From contig JACDOX010000008.1 of the NCBI GenBank assembly GCA_014549065.1, positions 6,572,141 through 6,636,140 on the forward strand: a stretch of DNA of 64,000 nt, read 5' to 3'. The notes beneath the pieces are model-generated. The model was not told where the DNA came from. It was given only the letters and a program-made list of their open reading frames with translations, and searched no databases. How positions within the stretch are numbered: position 1 is the stretch's first letter; each line of letters begins with the position of its first letter. Below, piece after piece: positions 24,401 to 39,400 of the stretch. This DNA comes from Cardinalis cardinalis. Taxonomy: Eukaryota > Chordata > Aves > Passeriformes > Cardinalidae. The translations under genes were made by a program, and so were the position numbers.

Positions 24401-27400
24401 CAGATTTTTTTTCCCTCTCACTTGGACAGGAAAGCAGCAAGGCTTCTTGAACACTTTCAACGGTATAAAATACGGCCTCCAACCAGTTTGAGGGAGTCAG
24501 TAGCTGTAGGGTGACATGGGGCAAAACTTGGTGGAGAAGGAAGGAAAAAAAGAAGATAAAAAAGGCTTGTTGCAGACAGGCAAGACTTTGCTTTTCCCCA
24601 CAGGTCAGTGTACAAGCTCCTCTTCCCTGCTCTGCCTGCAGAGTCCTTACCTGCTGCTGAAGGATCTTCTCCATTTACTGCTGCCATCACGTCTCTCTCA
24701 AAAGTCTCACATCACAGGACATCAATTCTCAAGCTAGTTACCTTTTGCATTACATAACAGCTGATAATTTTTTTTTGTTGAGAACTGCATCAGAGAGACT
24801 TTCAAGGTGCTGAAGTACCTTGCATAACCTCCAAGAAGAAACACAGTAAATGGCATTTTTGTCTGTAGCTGTTTGAGATATACCTTAATTTAGGTGAGAA
24901 AGAGGATGTAAAANCCTTCACTAACTTTCTGGTGCCTTTTGGGAGAGAGGGTCTTCCGTTTACAGGAAGAGGTCCCCCTTCTTCCTGAAGGTGGAAGTTA
25001 GATAAATTCCAATGTCTAATTCAGTGAGCTCCTTCTGGAGGAAGCCTCTGCCATCACATACAGCAGGCGTAGTTCTGCAGCTCCTTTCACAAACCCTCAC
25101 AAGGAACATCACTGAGGGCAAGGCAGAGATGAAGACCTTTTGCAGTTGTTCTCAAAAAGTGGAGGAGGGTCCAAACAGAGGGCAGCTCAGGGTGAGAGTG
25201 TGTGTGTGTGTATGTGTGCATGCACACATGAGCACAGGAGAGCTTGTTGGCTGAGAAACTGAAGTGGCTGACTAGAAGAAAAAATTCTCAGTGTTTTTTT
25301 TTTTTTAAATGCACAATATCAGTGCTGTCTGTAACTCATACAAGGAAGAACAGAAGCCACCTCCTCTTCTAGGTCATCTTGTGGTCAGTGCTTTTTCCCT
25401 CTCAGAAGGGAATCCTGGAAAGTTACATTGCATCAGACTTTTCTATCTTTAAATAACTTATGCTTGTTTTTGGTACCAGTTGCTGCAGTAACCTCTCCAG
25501 TGTCCTGCAGCTCTGCTGCCTTTGCCAGTTAGCAACTGTTTTGCCTCTCCCCTGCCCAGTAAGCCAGGCTGATTGCTACGTGTCCTTGTGGCTGCCGACT
25601 GCGACGTGTGAAAGGTCACGCACTAAAACCGTGAGAAACTCTGACAATCCAGTGTGGAACGAAACCTTCTACTTCAGAATCCAGAGTCAGGTCAAGGTAA
25701 GGAGCCAAGGCTGTCTGCTTGAAGCAGCCTGAAGATTTCATGTATGTATTTCCTGAACCATGCCCAGGAATTGTTTAAGAGATGGCGCACAATAAAGGAC
25801 TGCTGAAAGCATTTAACAGCAGAGATGACAGAGTTCCTGTGCCTCTTCAATGGTGCTATGTAGGAGGGCCAGAAAACGAGCTCAGTTTTGCAGTTTTAGG
25901 GAAACAAGAGACAGGTCAGAGCCAGATGGATACAGAATCTGGGAGTTACCCAAGCTGTTGTATAGGTATAGCCAATGTATTTCATTATAGCAATTAAAAT
26001 GAACTAGACAAGAATTAATATGCAATTCAAGTATGTTTTTCTAAAGGGAGATGATGTTTAATTTCTCAGCTTTTCTTCCTAAGCTTATCCTCAGCAGTAC
26101 TTTTTGCNTGGAGCTAATGATGTCCAGCCTGAGAAACAGTAACAAATTCTTCTCTCTCTTTTTCCAGAATGTGCTGGAGCTCACGGTGTATGATGAGGAT
26201 TTTGCTACTCCAGATGACCATCTCCTCTGTGCACTCTTTGATACTGCTAAACTTCCACTTGAAAGAACAGTGATCCTATACTTCAAACCTAGCCCAAATG
26301 TAAGTGCAACTAAGCAACTAAAGCAACTGGGAAACCAGTGGAGAGTTACAGAACAGTCTCAAAATCTTTCTGAACCTGCCATGGATTACTTATCCCAGTA
26401 ATGAGTGCATTAATTGCCATTCAAATTATGACACAAAAATGTGGTTAAAAAAATCTCAATTTGAGAGTCTGAACTCTTCTTTGCAATATTTTTTAAATTA
26501 TTAAAGACCATGGGACTGAAACAGTGCAGTAGGTAGGGGAGTGATCTAATTGCGAGCTACCTCTGAGCAACACCAAGGCCATACAGCTCTTGAAGGGTGA
26601 ATAATCTGCATTTTTTTTTCACCATGTAATTCATAACCTGAGTAATTCCCATAATTCATAAAGCTTTTGGTTATGTCTACTTTGACCCCAAAAGGCAAAG
26701 ATGAATTTTCCCCTGTGTATCCCACTATAAATGCATGACAATTCACTCTGTTTCTCAGTTTGCCATCTATAAAATTGGAAAAATAATCTTGATTCCCTTT
26801 GAGATCTAAGGATAAGATCAGCAAAATATCTCACATAAAACTTCTTACTACTAGGGACAAATTCTGGCATCCAAACTAGGTCATTCACAATCAGCTTGTA
26901 CATATCAACACTGCCTTACTTGAGGTTGCATAATAGGAATTCTGAATCACTAACTGTTCTATGTTTATTATGGTAAAGTAATGGGTGTAAAGTATGTTTA
27001 ATTTCCAAGATAATAACCAGTACAGTAAGTCATGGCAGGACAGTGCCAGGAATAGTTGGAAGGAAAGGGTGGAATTCAGAAAATAAAGGAAGTTGCAAAT
27101 TGTTTTTTTGCAGCAGCTTCACACTAAGAAGTATAGGTTGTTTTGGTGGTATTGTGAAGTCAGAAGGAGATGAGGAAGGAATCATTTAATCATCCGGCTG
27201 AATTGTTGATTCAGGCCACCCAGTCTGAAGTATTTATCACAGGCTACTCATTGCAACCAATAACTTCAATATTGCCTGTCAGGGACTTGGGTTTAGACTA
27301 AGGACAAAGGATTATGTAGCTACTTCATTTAATATCTTCTTCTTGCTTTCAGGCCACGGAGGAACTAGAGGTTGAATTCAAATTGGAGGTTGCGTAAGTG

Positions 27401-30400
27401 ATAAAGAGATTATTTTAAAAATGCAAGAGTTGTTAGTGATAAAACAAAAAAGCAGTATTAGAAGTCATGCTTTGGGTATTTCTGTAAAAAAGTTTCAGCC
27501 TTCTCCTACATTATTGCTGCAGTCCCCAACACCTGATGGATTATCTTGTTCTGTAGCTTAGCTGCTCTCAACGATGCATCTACCAGTTATCTGGAGGTCT
27601 GTGTGGATGCCCCATCCCTGGAACTGTTCAAGGTCATGCTGGATGGAGCTTTGAGCAACCTGGTCTAGTGGAAGTTGTCCCTGCACATAGGAGGGGATTG
27701 GAACTAGATGACTTTTAAGATCGTTTCCAACCCAAACTATTCTATGATTTATCTAGCTGGGGACATTTCAGAAGGCTTTCTGAGTGCGTAAGCATTCCTG
27801 CCTATCAATTTTTCCTTGCCTATTTCAAGTTATGTATTTGACGCAGTTTTAGTGTTGAAACATCCGAGTTAGGTTTTCAGTGTATCTCCAATTCCTTCAG
27901 TTTTCCCTTGCAGTACTCTTTGAATCCTAGTAGTTGTGTTTTCTTTCTGCCTAACACAATCACAATGGGATGGGAACTCTTGTAAGGATGTAAGGCTCCT
28001 TCTCCAGCATGGTCAGCCTGCCACCCATTAATCACCCTTTTTGTCTCTGTGTTGCCACAAGGTAACTAAGGCATGGCAGAAATAAAGTGACTAGCTAAGG
28101 CCAGCTCTCATACTATTGGAGAGCCAAGGCCAGAAGTCAAGTTGCTCCACACCATGTCCTGACTTCACATTTCCTTCATTCACTTGAATGATCTGGAAAG
28201 CATTTGGGTTTTTTTTCCCTTGTAATTGGTACTGGCTGCCCTGTGCCACTTTGAAACAGGCTCNCCAGGGAAGCAGCACCAAGCCTGCCACAGTTCAGGA
28301 AGAATTTGGACAATGCTCTCGGGCACGTGGTGTGATTCTTGGGGTTCTCCTGTGCAGGGCCAGGAGCTGGACTTGGTGTGGATCCTCATGGGTCCCTTGC
28401 AACTCAGAATATTTGCATGCCAGCAAATACATATAACTGTCTTCCCAAAAAGGACATGCTGGTGTATCAGCTGAAATACATTTATTTCACATGTTACAGT
28501 GAGAAAAATTTGACTGCCTAACAGGAGATTCCATTTCAGATGATCATGAGATTGCGCTGTATGAAAATAACCATGTTACACAGTGCTCAGCTTTGGTACG
28601 GAGATGAGTGTCCTCAGAGCAGTGCTCAGTCCGTGCAAGCAAGGAAAGGAGCTCGTTACATGCTGGCTGGAGTCCTCTCAGACTGTTGTTTTTTTAAGTG
28701 GGAAGAAAGGGCAACATCCTGGGTTAAGATGAATGGGATTTGTTTAACTTTAAAAAATCCNTGTTTTTGTTTCCCAGATCTGGTCCTCATGAAATGATTG
28801 CTAGCAATGGAGTGCTGGTGGTATGTGTCCGTCCCAAGATATTTTCTATAAGTGATTCCTTAATGTAAAGGGAAAGCGAGGGTGGGAGTTAAAGAAGCCA
28901 GTAGGCCAGCTCTTTCTCTTTATTTCCTCTTCCCTATTTAGATACATTCAGAATGGGACATTTTATTTACCTGTTCATTGGAGNTATCCCATTTGTCCTA
29001 TACTTCCCTATTTCTAATTTTTCCTATACTTCACCACGCCACACCACACACACACACACAAACACAAACACACATACAGAGACAGAATTTTTCTCTGGTA
29101 CTAGTACTTTTAAAAGTGTACTGCTGTCTATCAGAGCACAATGACAAAAAGGCTGTGAAGTCTGATAATCTACCCAGACCTTTGCTTCCCTTGGGTAAGT
29201 TCTGTGTGAAATACTGACTTGTCAAAACACAGTATGTTGAAGAAGAGTGAGCACCACAAAAAAAATCAACCCCCAAAATACTAAAAGCATTCTTCTGAAG
29301 AAGAATGCTAAAAACGTTCTTCAGAATTTTTTCTTCAGAAAACCCTTCCTACTACTGACTCTTGATCTCTCAGTGGCATATCTTTATTAATTTCCTAGTT
29401 TAACCCTTTGTATTTATGCTACTATCACAAAAACAGTCCTGATTTTCCTTCTTTGTATATTCCTCTCACTGTGCTGAATCTTAAGTCATTGTCACACATG
29501 AGATTCCTGCAACTCCCTCCAAAGCTTTTCCTTTTCTTTAGTCAGCAGCTAATGGGAAAAAGCCCGGAGATGCCAGGGAATTCAGAACTCCAAGTGACTC
29601 CAAGCTGAGGGGTCCACAGCTTCCTGTAACAAGGATGGGATGTGATGATCTTTCTCACAAAATCCTGTATTCTGTCTTTCACAGTGTCGTGAACTTTGCT
29701 GCTTGGAAGTTGAAGTGGCAGAGAAGACTAAGCAGAAATCAAGTAAGGTTATTGTTTTATCATCTATTTGCCAGTAATTGCCTGCTTACTTATGAGAAGA
29801 TGCCCTTTCCATCTAATGTGTTAGTGAAATAAATAGTGCTTAGAGTATTTAGTAGAGTTAATGTCAGGTAAACACAGCAAGTTGTTACAGACTCCAATGA
29901 CCTCATCTAGGTATAGGTTAACAAGGGCTATTAAATACACAATAAAGTTGAAATCCCAGTTCTGTATCACAGCAGGAATAATCAGTCCCCTTTCTGTCAG
30001 AAAAGTATCCATTTTGCTCTTTTCCCTGTAGTGCCAGCACTTGGCCCTGGGCAAAGCTATGCCACCCTCACCCCACTTTTAGTCAAGCTAGCACATTTTT
30101 CTGCTTAATTATCATATTAATCTTTGTTTTGCTACTTTAGAGAAAGAGCTTTCCCTGACTGTGAAGGGCTCCTTTGAGGGGACNCAGGATATCGTGCTGG
30201 GCCCCAACGGAGTGGTCAGCCCAGCGTGTCCCACCGAGTTCCACTACATCAAGTACGCGGAGCCAACGCTGGATGTCATGCTGCCAAAGAAGAGACGCTA
30301 CCACCCTGTATGTTGGAGCGGCCTCAGTGGTGGAGGGATTTTGAGTGGCTCTCAAGAAAGTGGGAGGAAGGAGAGAGGGTAAGCCCGTTCCTGGTTGTAT

Positions 30401-33400
30401 CCTAAAGCATGTTGTTTTCCCAGTGGTCCTGTAGGTACAGCACAGAGACGGGCTCCCCAGTCGTGATGCTGAACTCGCTGCCCATGGGAAGGAAAACAAC
30501 CATTGCAGAGGTAGGCATCACCTCCAGGTGTTGGTAATAAAGGGTCACTCCAATAGAAACCATTCCTCATAAGGTTGTCTCAGATGGCCACTTAGTGTCA
30601 GAAACATTCTGCTTTTCTATTAGACTTTGAGAAAACAGGAGCTTTGTTTCTCCAGATGTTTTCTCCACAGAGGCAGGTTGTCCCAGTATTAATCTCCATG
30701 ATGTGCCAGTAGTGGAGACAGAGACCTAAAAGGATGTAAGAAAATACCGTACTTCCTTCAGAACATCTCTCCCTGTTTACCCAAAGACTCACTGACTCCC
30801 CCTTCGCTTAGGATCCAAACTGAAAGTTGCTCCTCGAGCACAAAATAGGAAAATATCAATAAACCTGTCCTTAGTCAACCATATATTTAAGAGGACAATA
30901 TATTGAAATATGCTGGAAGTATTAGTCATAGGGTATGTATTTTAAATAATATAATGAGACTATTGATTTAAAAGAGCCATTAAGATATCCTCTCAGAACA
31001 AAGCACATTTTATAACTTAATNTGAAGACTGGAATAATGATTTTTAAGAGACAATAAAGCATGGGCAGAAGCAAATGCAGACTTTGCAGTCTCTTCACTC
31101 TGAGACTATGGCTAGGATGTCAGAGATGTGCTGTGTACTACAGCGTAAAGAATGGAAAAGGCACAAAAAATGGTAATTCAGGATGCTGCAGGAAGCTTAT
31201 GAGTTGCACAGGAAATGGGACCTACTGTGTGAGTCTCAGAAACCTCTAATACCAGGATGCTTAATGGTTTCTTCAGCCTGCGAGGATTTAGGATCTGTAG
31301 GGAGGGGTGTTCCACTAATGATAAGTGAATGCTTTTGGAAATATATTCCAAGATCTCAGACATTGAAGCTTGTGATTGCCAGACCTTGCTGGGTTATAAA
31401 TCAAGCTCTGACCCCAAGACAGAAAGGGAAAACAGAAAATTTAAAATTTAAAAATTACATGTTCTTGCTTTCCAGGAGAAAAGATTTGACTTGAATGTGA
31501 CAGCAAAGACTTGGTAAGAGATTTTCTTTTATTCCTTTATACTTGGTTCATTGATTTTCATATTGTTTTAGTCACATAGAAATGATACAAGCAAGCATTC
31601 TCAGTCTGAAAACTAGAATGTGCTTATAATAAAGCATAAAATACATGCAGAATATATAATACATAATTAGCCTTCGGAAGATTTGGCTTTAATCCATTGA
31701 TAAAGCATTAAATAAACATGTGTTTATTTCAGCATCATCCCTTTCATTCTGACCACAGAATATTTTCTTTGGTCAATGTCAGTCTCTGAAATTCACAAAA
31801 AATAACAAAGCTAGCTGACAATGACAAAAAAAGAATAGTCAGATGCAAACTTTTTGTTTAATCAGGAAATAAGAATTATTTTTTGCTTTACTGAAAATAT
31901 TCAGTGGTGATGAACCTTGTATTCTGTTAAATCCAGTTCTACTATATATTGAGTAGAAAGTAAGGTAGACAAGTTAACTTGTGGTTTGACATCTGTAGAC
32001 AAAATACTCATCAGTAAACATGGAGATGCTTCAGGCTATCCATAGCTATATGGAACACGTAGAACTGGACAAACTGGTATTTTTGTGTGTGTGTGTTTGA
32101 CTAAGAAATAAAAGGAAAAGAATAATTTTAAATTTAAACAATTTTCTGTCATTAATTTCAAAACAGCAAGTGGTCAATGATAACAGGAAAGTCAGTGTTA
32201 TACCACAACAGGAAAAACAACTTCTGCCTATTTATTTTATTTTCAGAGAACTTTAGAAACAGTTTGTTTGGATCTTGGTTTACAATAGAAACTGGCTTTT
32301 GCAGCTCCACCTAACTCGATTCCCATTGTGTGAATTCATTTACAAATAAAGTTATAATAGTTTATACAAACTTGATTTTATCCAAATTTGGTGGTGGAGA
32401 AAGCTCATAATTAAATTTCTTTACTAGTTTCATAGAAATTATGGACCCGATAGAAGGGAGAGGTTCTGTCACTGGAAGAAAAAACAAACTCCTGGCATTT
32501 GGCAACGTAGCTCTGACCTGACCATGACCATCTCTTGCCTATTGATGTCTTGTAGGAGCAGGTCAGGAAGAACCAGGAGGGAGACTAGTGAGCAGAAGAG
32601 CAAATAAGCCCAGGGAAATAAACTACAATTGTGGGGCCTTTAGCAATGGCTTATTCAATTTCAAAATAGACTGCAGTGAAATCTTCCTCTGCGAGGAGAT
32701 GTGCCTTACAATTTTTGAGTCAGGGTTGATGTGGAAATAGAGCTTCCAGCGTTGAGCCCTGAAACAGCCTGTGCTGTTCAGGCTGTACACAGCAGAGTGT
32801 GTACACCCATGTGTACACAGCAGAGCAGCGGGGGTGAATCCTGCCCAGTGACCCTTCTCTGCCCATCCAGGGGCTGATGTCACCCAGGCCTCTCCAGCCA
32901 GCTGGGCTCCGCGGCCACCTCCCGCAGCCGTGCTCGCCGCTAGGTGGGGTGCGTTCCCGCTCCAGTTCCTCAAAAGGAGAATTTTCATTCACATTGAATG
33001 TGCCACCCTTTGGAAACTGGATGTTATTTTCAGATTTTGAATGAGGAAATAACCTGTTAAATGGCAATCAATACTTTCACTTTTTACCGTTTCCATGGAT
33101 TTTCTAAGCTTGTCAATCTTTTAGATGTAGAATATTTATTTAACTATCTTTTTATTTGTAAACCCTGCACATTGTTTCTTCCAGTTAGCAATAATTAGGA
33201 AAGATGGCACTAGTTAGTCTTACTAATTGACATGAGTTTCATACTTTTAAAAATAGTAAAATTATTCTCTCTTGCTCCTGTCATATTGCATCATCCTGTT
33301 TGAAGGGAAGGATGCTGTAGATTATCTTTGATCAACATCCTAAAATTGATATGGGTGTGTTAATATTTAATATATGTGTCTGTTTTTATCTTAGCAATTG

Positions 33401-36400
33401 TTCATGCCACCAAGACCTGGACATGCGCTTTGGGTTTAACTTATGTTCCGAAGAGATGGCTTTCCTGGGGAAAAGAAAGAGATACGTAGCAAGTGCTCTC
33501 AAAAATGTTTTTCACCTACCACACGATCTGCAGGATCAAGAAGTACGTGTGTGCTGAGGGGATAGAACTTGAATCTCTAGTGCTTTCATGTACTCCTGTA
33601 GATGAGTGGTCAGCCAAACAGGCCACACCTATCTGTTGTGCAGGTACCAGCTGGTCCATGTGTCTTAAGTACATTTGCTTCTGCTGCCAAGGTTTGTTAT
33701 CGAAAACACCGTTTGCAGTCACCATCCTTCATTGCTATCAGTTTGGAATTTTTCATGGTTGAGGTGTGTTCATTCCTGCCAGGCTGAGCTGACACTGCCT
33801 TGGTTCAGAAATACTGAATGCATTCCACTGCAAAGATTTTTTTTCCCCTTATTCCAGTTTCACTACTTTATGAGAGTTTAGGACAAACATCTTTGAGTGC
33901 TTCTTATATCTTCTGTTTCTTGCAGTTTTGAAATTCCTTAAAATAATGTAATTTATTTTAAAATAACTTCAAGATACTGAATAATAACAACATTGCTGAG
34001 GGTAACTTCACAGTAGCTGTGAACTGAGTACTTCTTAATGGGATTGGCATGCAGATTTTCATACAGAAGTAGCCAGTGTGTGAAATAAGAGTAGCGGAGT
34101 GAGTGATGCATAGATAATACANTGTTGCTTCCACAGAAGGTTTATTCTTGTTCATCTATGCCTGTATTTGCCTTAGAGAAGGGCAAGAATCCAAGTTTGG
34201 GTTAATCTCTGAACCCACATTTATCCAAAGGGAAATAAGTGGCTGTAGCAGTTGTTGCTGGGTTTTGGAGTCTTTCCTTCTGAAAAGGGACCTGGGCTCT
34301 GAGATCAGGACCTGGGCTGGCTGTGGTGACCAGACCCCATTGCAGTGTGGGCTGCAGTGTTGAATGCTGTCAGTGTGAATGTCCCATCCTCCCTCTGCCC
34401 TACAGGTCCCCGTCGTGGCTATCATCACGACAGGAGGAGGACTGAAGTCAATGACAGGGTTGTATGGCAGCCTCATGGGACTCAAGAAGTTAAATCTCCT
34501 GGACTGTATAACATACATCAGCGGGCTGTCCGGCACCACGTGGTAAGCCAGCTCGAGCAGGAGGCCTGACCAGGCTTTCTGAGGGTCCCACTGATGCAGA
34601 GAGTACCTTCTAAAAGCAGACAAGATCAGGAGATTTTCTTCAAACATGATATAAACAAGTTTCTCAGTAACAGGCCATTAAGTACTAGCTTGATTTAGTG
34701 CATGCTTTTTCTGTAAGCAGCTCTTTACTGTGCTTATCAACTCCACATGTGCAGCAGTTCAATGCGCATATGAGAATTACACTCATCAAGATGCTTTCTA
34801 GGTAATTAGTTACTGTGAATGTAACTGTGGATGCTCATAGCATCATGACTCTTCCTTTCTCCACTGAATCCCAGCTATTGTGGTCCCATTAGTTTCTGAT
34901 ACTGGCTGTGATTTCTAGCTGGAAAAAACTGCTGGACAGTGAACGCTGGGCCCTGCAACCTGCCAGTTTTGTGTTTCCCTGGGCAGTGTAATTCCCTGCT
35001 CACAGGACCTACAGCTTCCTAATGTCTGATTGTCCCATGCAGAGGAGGTTGGTTAAAAAATAGAGGTTGATGTTAAAATAAAGTATAGTGATATCATAAG
35101 ATTAAGTGAGTCAAGGCAGGAGACAGCAGCTAATATGAATGAATTTAAGGTTCTGAAAAACAAGCAAAGAAAATTTATTATAATTTTCTGCCTAATTGGT
35201 GCTTCACAAATATATCTATGTTCACACCTGGCAGTTTTATCCCTTAAGCTTCTTCCAGTTCTGCTTAAAAAAAAAAAAGGTTAACATAAAAACCCCACCT
35301 CATTCTTCAGTGCCATTTTTAAAAACAGTTAGAGAAACTCTGAAGTGTTCATTCTGCTGCATGGAGCAGCTAAACCAGAGTATGTGTGAGCAGAAGGGAA
35401 TCCCTAAATGTAAACCTCTGTTCTGAAAGCACAAAATTTCCAGTCTTTTTTTGCTCCTTTTAATTTTTCCTGTCTGCATTGTCTTTCTCCAGGACCATGG
35501 CCAACTTATACAGAGATGCCTACTGGTCACAGAAGGACCTGGACTCACATATTGGTGAAGCCCNAAAACAAGCAACAAAATGCAAGATGGGCTGTTTCTC
35601 TATGGATCGCATGAAGTACTATAACAAGCAGCTTTGCCAGCGGAAAGAGGAGGGATACAGGACATCATTTATAGATCTTTGGGGTCTCATGATTGAGTAC
35701 TTACTAAACGACGGGGTATGATGGCTGTTCCATTTCTTAAAGAACCATGTGTTTTTTCTGTAGTGGATGGAGAGGAAATTAGTCCATCATTTCAGAGAAC
35801 GTCCCTCAAAGCAGAGGGGAATTCTCTGTGTTAACAAAATAGCACATTGTAGTGGTTTTGGTTCGCCCTGTCATAGACGTGTGCAGAAATAGTTGTCTCC
35901 CTCCTCATCTCTTTATGAATCCATGCACAAAGCCAGGCTGGAGCCTGGGAGCCTGGTCTTTGATGGTTGGTGGGGGTACCTGCAGTGCTTTGTGTGGTGG
36001 AGCTGCTGGGGTGCACCCTCCGTTCTGGGGGTGAAACCACTCGGCTCCTCCCACACTGGGGCCAGTGAATTCACCATGGGCTCCTCTTATGTGAATGTTT
36101 TTTCTTCGAAACCAGAAAGACCCCCACAAGCTCTCAGATCAGCAAGAAGCACTGTGTGATGGCCAGAACCCACTGCCCATCTATGTGTCGGTCTGCGTCC
36201 GGGACAGTTACAGCACCAATGATTTTAAAGGTAAGGATGTTGTTCCAGATCCTCTCAGGCTAAAATCAGCAGCTGAATTCCTGTCATCACTCTTCTCTTC
36301 TTGGTAGCACTTGGAGAAAACAATCCTGATGTGTTAGTTGCTATTTGGAGAAATAANGGTCACCTCCATACCTTACAATTTTAATACAAGGGTTTTGGGG

Positions 36401-39400
36401 AGCAGCATTTCCCTGTCTCAACATACACAGTAGAAATTCTGCCAGAAAGGCCATTTTGAGAAATATTGGAATTATAATAATTGCTTTTTCTCAATGGCTA
36501 GTTATTGCTTCAGTATGAAGAAGCCCACATAGTTATGGTAGAGTTTTGGAAGGCTCCCAACTGAATCTGTTGCTTTTCTCATTGTTTTGTTTGTTTGTGT
36601 TTCTTTCCTATGGAGGATCAGAAGGAAGAGAAGGGGAAGAGAAAAATTCAGATCAAATTTTTTGTCATTGAGGCAAGAAAATGAACTGTTTCTGAAATGA
36701 AAACAAAATTACAGTCCATGACATTTCTGTTCCAGTTTTCACTCATGCTGCAGTTATATCAGACAGCTGCACTTCACTTGGAGAGGATATCCAAGAAAGT
36801 CAAGAACTAGTTCTGTTTCCATTAGTACCACACAGAGAGAGTATCATTGGTCTCTTACAGAAAAAAATAATTGCTGAGGAGCTGAGTACCCATCTTTGTA
36901 CATAAACAATTTAGGGAAGATAAATGAACTGTATTGGTGAAGTACTGGTCACCTGGACATGGCATACAGAAGGGCAGGGCAAAACTACCTAGGTGCTGGA
37001 AAACCCTGGACAGGTGTGTGCACATGGGGTCTGCCAGGCCTGGAGCCTTGCCACGCCCCCAGCGTGCCACTTGTGCCACCAGCAGCCCCACCATGACCAG
37101 CACAACTGCTCCTGCCTCCTCATCACCACCATGCCCAAGCTCAGATGCCTCCCTGGAGATCTGTGTTCGAGAGTGAGGCTTTGCAAAGGCAACACATTAA
37201 ACATAGCCCAGACCAATGTATGCCCAAGCTTCCCCTCTCCCCACACCTGTCTGGGAGCCCTCTAAGTGTCCTGTTGTGGCTGTATTTACTGCAGAGTGGG
37301 TGGAGTTCACTCCCTACGAGGTGGGACTGCTGAAGTACGGTGCGTTTGTTCGCACGGAGCATTTCGGAAGTGAGTTCTTCATGGGCCGCATGTTAAAAAA
37401 GCTCCCCGAGTCCCGCATCTGCTACCTCCAAGGTGAGATATAGTGTTCTCCTGGTACAGAGACACTTTGGAGGGGTGCAATGCTGTTAACTGATGGGCAG
37501 ATAGTTCTGTCCTAACGTGCTGGACACCGCCTGCAGGGAAATGGGAGTGGTAGTTTATCCAAAAGAATACAGTAAAAAAACANGCATTTTTTTTTAGTTT
37601 CTTGTCACTGTCTTGGTAGATGAGTTGTCTGTGTCTTAGAGACGGAATAGATGAAGATCCGTAATTCTTTCATTGTAAGTAATAACTCCCACTTTTTTGG
37701 TTATTCTTCTGATTCCTCTCTGAATGCACTCCAGCCTAAGTCCAGTTGGGATAGTCAGATTTAAATTTACAATGACTGGTGGTATGGTGGCACTCTGTTT
37801 TGTCAACAGAGCCACCAGTGCCCTTGTGGCGAGGCAGAGAGGAGTAATCCTGGATGGAGAAAACAGTGTACAGTGGAACTGGAGCCTGCTGCATGTGTGA
37901 GCCTTTACAAACTGTGGTGTGAGATCTTGTCTTACAAACAAACGTCTGAAAAGCCAGTTCATCTCCTTGTGAAACAATTCAGGGTGTTGAAAGAGTTACT
38001 GCTCGGAGTAAGTGCTGAAAAAGACAAGCTGGAGAAAGGAAGATGGAGATTGAAATTATGTGTTTGTGGTGTATGTGTTACCTGAATTCTTTGTTTTGCC
38101 TCTTGAGCAAGTGTGTCTTTTTTTCTTCTTTACTTGCCTCACATTCTTTGCTCTCCTTACCATGNGGCAGAGCCATGCAGTAGGTTAGGCACAAAGTTGA
38201 TGGTAGCATGATGTGAATCAATGACACAGAAAGTTAAGAGGAATTTAATAGCATAGAAGTTTAGAAATATTTGCATTAAGCCCATTAAAAATTAAGCCAG
38301 GAGGTCAAAACAGAAGGAAAAGTGCATTTTCTTGTTAAAATATGTCCTTGTGTTCACTAATTCCTTTTACAGGTATGTGGAGCAGTATATTTTCTGTGAA
38401 CCTTTTACAAATATGGGGACTGTCCCACAGTTCAGAGGACTTCTGGAAGAGATGGACAGAAGACAGAATAGATGAAGTTGGTGAGAAATTACTAAGCCTT
38501 TCATTTATGGTCATTTATTTTCCTGTGTGGCTTTTAGCATCATCTTGTCACGTTTGCTGAAGCTGGCATCATAGGATCTACAAGATAGTGACTTCTCCAC
38601 ACACTGGATAGAGTAAGAGGAAGAGGGTAATCAGGGAAAAAGGGAAAAGCTGCTGTAATTACATTTACTAAAGCTCTACTGGTTCCTTCAGAGGAAGTTT
38701 TAGAGAGGTGAGACACTTCTCAGAAGGTGTTCTGGCATTACAGCTCTCACTTAACCATACAGAACCAAGAACCAAAAGCAGAGAATATGGTACTTTTTAC
38801 TGAGGAGAATAAACCTTAATATCAACTGGTTAATCAATTTCCTTGGTTTTTATTTTATTACTCAGTACAGTAATTACTGCATTGTATTCATACTGACACA
38901 AAGATAATTGAGGCCCAGAGGGTATTTTCTGAAGCAATACAGAAACTGTGATTTTGTTGCTAAATCTCTTGATATGATAGTAAACATAATTACAGACATC
39001 CTGAAAAAGACAGAAATACAATGTGCAATCGTGGAAACCACCAAGTCTCTCCTGCTCCACTGGCAGCCTCTCAGGCTGGCAAAGCACATTGTCATTTCTG
39101 GAAACCACAGCTTGTGCCATATTTCTGCTTTTCACCCATATGCCATCTACCCACTCCCTAAACTACCCATAGTTTCTGAATATGAATGTCTGCCCCAGAT
39201 TTTCCTGGGGTGCTCTCCCTCTGCTGATTAAGCGTATGCTCATGGAGCCATGAGTGATTATTGGGTTGCAGCTGTCACTGTTGCAATGGACCCCGTGGTT
39301 GCTGTTGTTGCCCATCTGGCTGAGCAGTGGCGTATACGTCAGCCCCATTTTCTCCATGCTTGCGTCTGTTTCATGTTATCTTCCTGTGACAATATACAAG

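Noticed and set aside
34156..34647. A 163-codon minus-strand open frame
   Set aside because: It is the antisense shadow of the gene B catalytic-serine exon at 34406-34542.
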